Of a stretch of DNA of 64,000 bases, positions 60,081-64,000 are shown piece after piece (the first letter of the stretch is position 1; every line of letters starts with the position of its first letter). The translations under genes and the position numbers were made by a program. A model generated the notes under the pieces. That model ran no database searches. It was not told the origin of the DNA and saw only the letters and a list, made by a program, of their open reading frames with translations. Source of the stretch: Lunularia cruciata (Eukaryota; Streptophyta; Marchantiopsida; Lunulariales; Lunulariaceae); assembly GCA_948567375.1 (NCBI GenBank), contig OX419759.1:21420744-21484743 (forward strand). Direction: 5' to 3'.

Positions 60081-61767
60081 AAAAATGTTAAGTTCAACAT
60101 AGAAAGCAAAATATTGGTTTCTATACTTAAAGAACAACTAGATAAAAAAATCTTGGAATTTTAATAACCCTAAATTGACCTACTAATAATAAAATAATAA
60201 GAACAAATTGTTCCCTTGAGGATACATGTCTGAAATGACTAGAATTGAAAAGAAGTATCACTATCTTGCAGTTAATTTATTATTTCCTATTTAACATCTT
60301 GGGTAGAAACCAATCCCAAAAGAGGGTAGTGTCAGCTTTGTATAATGCATAACAAAAGATGGGAGAAAAAGACACTTTCACTACTAATATCTTCCAAATT
60401 ATTCTTGAAGATGATGGCTCACTTTGCACTAAAGATCACTTCACTCCAGTGACTACCCACTCAAAAGGCTACATACTACCCTTTCCAAAGGTGCAATTGC
60501 AAAAGAGTCCTTGCATCAATTGACTGACCTACTTTTTGTTCTTGTGGTACTTTCAATGCTTAGATTACCCTTAACCCTTCAATACATTGCCTTGCTCCTT
60601 TGAAATCATAGGGATCAAACATCCCACATAGGTGCAAATGTCTCCTTGCACTCAAGCACCTACATTCCTACTATGAGGTTTCTCACCATTGCTCAACAAA
60701 ATCATTCAATTAATTACTTAGTGTGTAGACAAACAACAATAGAGAATTGGATAATCTCATTGCTAATTCTTTGATTAGTAAAAATTTAACTTGGTTTACA
60801 TTGGGTTAAAGTTGGAAATACTTTCTTTGGCTCAACCCTATAGGAGTCTAACTATTGAATTCTCTAATAAATATTGTGTTTGCATCTATGCTATACATGG
60901 CAAATATTAACTTCCTACCCTAATACAACTTATTAAGTATCTTTTATGTGCTAAGAAGGTGTTTGTGCTTAACTTATTAATTCCTTATCTTATCCTAATA
61001 CAAATTATTATGTATCTTTTATGTGCTAAGAAGGTGTTTGGATCACACTTGAGTACAACTTAGAAAGTTATCCACCTTTGGACTTACAATCTTCAAGGTC
61101 TTTATCTACCAAAAAGAGAGAGTTTCTTACTACAAAAAGGGGTTTGACACAAAAGATCTTCCTCTACAAAGGTGCACTCCACTACAAAGGATTTCCACAC
61201 CAAAGGTGTATTCCATACCAAAGGTTACTTATACTTAGAATGTATTTAAATCTTTGACTAGAAATGGCCTACAACCTAAAGGTTTTTGACCACAAAGATC
61301 TTTAGCTATACTACTATGAAGAGCTACCTTTGCCTCTACAAAGCCTAATTAACCTATCTATCTTCTCCTTGTAGTATAAAAATTCAAAGAGTAGAGAATA
61401 GGTTGATTTGGAGAACTTCATGTTCATATGCTTTGTTACTCAAACCATTTGTTGATCAAGTTGTTTGTTCCAGTCAACCTTTGCCTCTAAAATCTCAATT
61501 TGCAACTTTAGCTTGTAGATTTTGGAGTGGTGAGGTCCTACTTGTATCACCTTCTCCACAAGGCACACTTGTTGGTCTCTTGTCTCCTTCATCTATTGGA
61601 GTATCTTCATCTTCTCTTCTTCTAAGTTGATATAAATCACCTATACTTTGGCGTGACAACCCAACAAGTATCACTTTCACGGTAATTAGTAAGTAATCAT
61701 TCATTCACACATAGATATTGGTAAAAAATGGTCAAATATGAGGTAAAAGTCACCAAGCAGTCCTTCT
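60081..61767. other. AT-rich spacer with a diverged LTR-like segment and a tandem duplication
   Basis: About 60290-60720 shows scattered similarity to the LTR at about 61770-62410 (TCTTGGGTAGAAACCA, then AAAAGAG, later CCTTGCATCAAT or CTTTGCATCAAT). It may be an old related LTR. A 75-bp tandem duplication with TATCTTTTATGTGCTAAGAA occurs at about 60921-61040. Positions 61090-61330 repeat short CTACAAAGG/CCAAAGGT motifs. No gene is supported. Confidence 0.45.
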
Positions 61768-64000
61768 TGATTGCTTCTTTAATCTCTTGGGTAGAAACCA
61801 CACTCAAAAGAGAGTAACAAGCACTAAATCGCAGTCTTGTCACATATTAACAACACCCATAATCATAATTCTTCAAATCCTTTCCAAATCAATAATGATT
61901 GTGATAATTCAATTTTCCTCCAAAGAAGACTATGTCACTCCAAAAAAACTTTGACTTGGAATTGTGTTCTACCTTTCTATTGAAGGCACAACTTCCTCAA
62001 TTAAAATTGCTTTGCATCAATCTAGCATTGTGATCACAACAGCAGAATATTACCAACTTTATGATTCCTCATAGATTCAATTACAATCCTCTTAGGATCA
62101 AACACACAAAATGAACATCAATGCTATAGAATCCAACACCCATTGACTTGCAATTCAAACTTGTAAAAGTCCAAAATTGAGGAGAGAAATAAGAGAATGG
62201 AAGCTCACATTGGGACACTTGAATGAGGGAAAACTCCAAATGTCTAGCATGAGCTTTGGCTCTTGTATTTATAGGGAACATACAAGGCCCTTGAGAAGCT
62301 TCTCAAGAAGCTTCCTTGAGCCACTTTCTTGGAGTGCAATTGGCTTATTTGGCCTATTTACTACTTTGTTAACCTTGACTAACTTCATTGGTTAACTCCA
62401 TATTGTTACATATTCCCCCACCGCTAGTTGGTGATATCCTCATCGCTAGTGAAGCTTTAAACTCTTGGATGGCCAGTTGTGCATTTTGTAGATGAGAAAG
62501 AGGTTCCCATGTGGCATCATGAAGAGGATAGCACTTTCAAAGGACCTTGTACTCTGTATGTTGTCAATGGCGGTATTGGATGTGGTGACGTGCAAGTATA
62601 CAATCAACTTTGTACTCTTCATGATCATTGATATGGACAGGAAGAGGAGGAGGTTGGACTCAAGAGGAAAAAGAAGATGGGTTAGGAACAAAGGGTTTCA
62701 ACTTGGAAACATGAAAGACAGGATGGATGTGCATATGGCAAGGCAAGGCAAGTCAAGTTGATAAGCAATAAGAGAGACAATTTGGGTGACATCAAATGGT
62801 CCTATCCGATTAGGGGCAAATTTACAAAATTGGGGTATCAAGTAGGAGAGGGAGGTTATTGGATGAGAGCATGAATTTATCACCAACTTGAAAGCTTAGA
62901 TCACGGCAATGATGATCTGCATATTGTTTCTACCAATTTTGAGCAACCAAGAGATGAAATTTATCTTGTTCGAGGGATTGGGAGATGATGGTCAAGAAGG
63001 TGGAAGTATGAGAGACATGAGACGGAAGAGGAGCAAGAAGGGAATTTGGAACAAGTGGGTCTTGGCCAAAATTGAGAAAGAAAAAAGAGAATCCGGTGCT
63101 TGCATGTTTAGAATTATTATATGCAAACTTCACAACTACAAGACATTCATCCCAATCAGTATGGTGAATGTTGACAAAGGCACAAAGCATATCTTCCAAG
63201 GTGTGATTTTCACATTTAGTTTGTCCATCAGTTTGAGGATGATAGACCATGGACAAAGTAAGCTTCTTGTCGAGTATCTAGAAGAGTGTTTGCCAAAACT
63301 TTCCAGTGAAGCAAGGATCACGGTTAGAGATGAGCACACACATCATCCCATGATGCTTGAATACATTGTCAAAGTAGATTTACGCCAAGGTTGGAGCATC
63401 CACAATTTCAACCGTTAGTGCCAAATGGATTTGCTTACTAAGCTTATCCACAAACACCACAATTGTTGTGTGATCTTGCTTTGTCTTGGGCAAGGAGGTG
63501 ATGAGATCTAAGTTCACATGTTCCTAATTAGTAGATGGAATGGGGAGTGGTTGAAGGAGTCCACTTGGTTTTTGGTTTTTGGTCTTGTTGCATTGGCAAC
63601 TCTCACACAATCAGACAAACTCCCAAACATCTTGTGCCATGTTGGGCCACCACCATTGGTGTTGGAGGGTACCCAAGGTCTTGTCCACTCCTATGTAACC
63701 AGCTATTGGTAAATCATGGACTTCTTGAAGGTGCACAAGTCAAAGATCACCTTTAGTTGGAACATAGATCCGGTCCTCATAGAATAGAATGCCTTTCTTG
63801 AAGGAGAAGGTGTTGTAAGGTCTGCAACAATGGTTTATGATCAATTTGTATGATCATTTGTTTCTCCAAGAGATAATGCCTCCATACCTTGGTGGCATAT
63901 ACTATTGAAAATTGTTCTTGATCTTGAGTAGAATAATTTCTTTCAGCCATATTTAGTCAGTGAGACACAAAAGCAATGAGCTATAGTCCATCTGGGAATT
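61768..64000 (-). mobile_element. Second Ty3/Gypsy chromodomain element, minus strand, cut by the window edge
   Basis: A putative 3' LTR begins on the minus strand at 62410 (TGTAACAATATGGAG) directly after a polypurine tract (GGTGGGGGAATA). Its other end, about 61770, is a guess. Pol traces read leftward from the window edge: RNase H, integrase, chromodomain. The 5' portion lies beyond 64000. It is opposite in orientation to the Gypsy element at 45931 and its LTR is different, so it is another family. Confidence 0.8.
62446..64000 (-). pseudogene. Gypsy RNase H-integrase-chromodomain remnant, partial
   Basis: On the minus strand, RNase H ends with NYSTQDQEQFSIVYATKVW near 63950-63880. An integrase zinc-finger region lies near 63740-63600 (PIAGYIGVDKTLG, then CESCQCNKT). 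The catalytic core runs to about 63000 and contains YHPQTDGQT near 63250 and FAYNNSKHASTG. A chromodomain follows at about 62700-62440, ending in ATWEPLSHLQNA. Stops and frameshifts break the frame in several places. The start is outside the window. Confidence 0.85.

Noticed and set aside
61403-61630. 75-codon plus-strand frame near the second Gypsy element
   Set aside because: Lies in retroelement-derived, repeat-rich DNA and resembles no known protein.
1-64000. CRISPR arrays, bacterial operons, integrons or phage
   Set aside because: The window is clearly plant nuclear DNA: spliced genes and plant retrotransposons throughout, and no regularly spaced short repeats with unique spacers.

Overview
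The window is a piece of land-plant nuclear genome. It has spliced genes with GT-AG introns, a NAC transcription factor (a streptophyte family), a plant-type FKBP12, and plant Ty1/Copia and chromodomain-bearing Ty3/Gypsy retrotransposons with initiator-tRNA-Met primer sites. Two neighbouring genes encode motile-cilium proteins: an LRRCC1/VFL1-type centriole protein and an RSPH1-type radial spoke protein. That restricts the source to plants with swimming sperm (bryophytes, lycophytes, ferns). Intron sizes and overall style suit a bryophyte, perhaps a liverwort such as Marchantia. Sperm genes lying beside repeat-rich, gene-poor, AT-rich DNA would also suit a male sex chromosome. Species and chromosome are inference only.

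Layout. Positions 1-35,600 are gene-bearing. A three-exon NAC gene (+, 1407-2806) converges on a very large minus-strand gene (21379 down to 4397). I reconstructed 18 in-phase exons for it, encoding about 1302 aa with N-terminal LRRs and a long coiled-coil tail. Intron 5 of this gene (6.7 kb) holds a decayed Copia element followed by two extra copies of its LTR-leader-gag start, all set beside the LTR of a second, opposite-strand element and flanked by a ~90-100 bp direct repeat. Upstream on the same strand are a four-exon MORN-repeat gene of RSPH1 type (25807 to 23076) and an intronless FKBP12 (26939 to 26598). A single-exon ankyrin-repeat gene (+, 31083-32591) lies between inverted copies of a dispersed repeat.

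Positions 35,600-64,000 are AT-rich and hold no host gene that I can support. They contain a structurally complete but coding-dead chromodomain Gypsy element (45931-52188, target duplication GCATG), a minus-strand Copia element (54010-60075, target duplication TAAAG) with a solo LTR of the same Gypsy family nested in it (57933-58522, target duplication CTCCC), and a further minus-strand Gypsy element that runs off the right edge. There are also several minisatellite or tandem duplications.

The most interesting reading is a sperm-flagellum gene pair (centriole protein plus radial spoke protein) on one strand, sharing an intronic repeat family. The LRR protein carries a tandem triplication of its LRR-capping motif. 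Exon boundaries were worked out by hand from splice sites and reading phase and need transcript confirmation.
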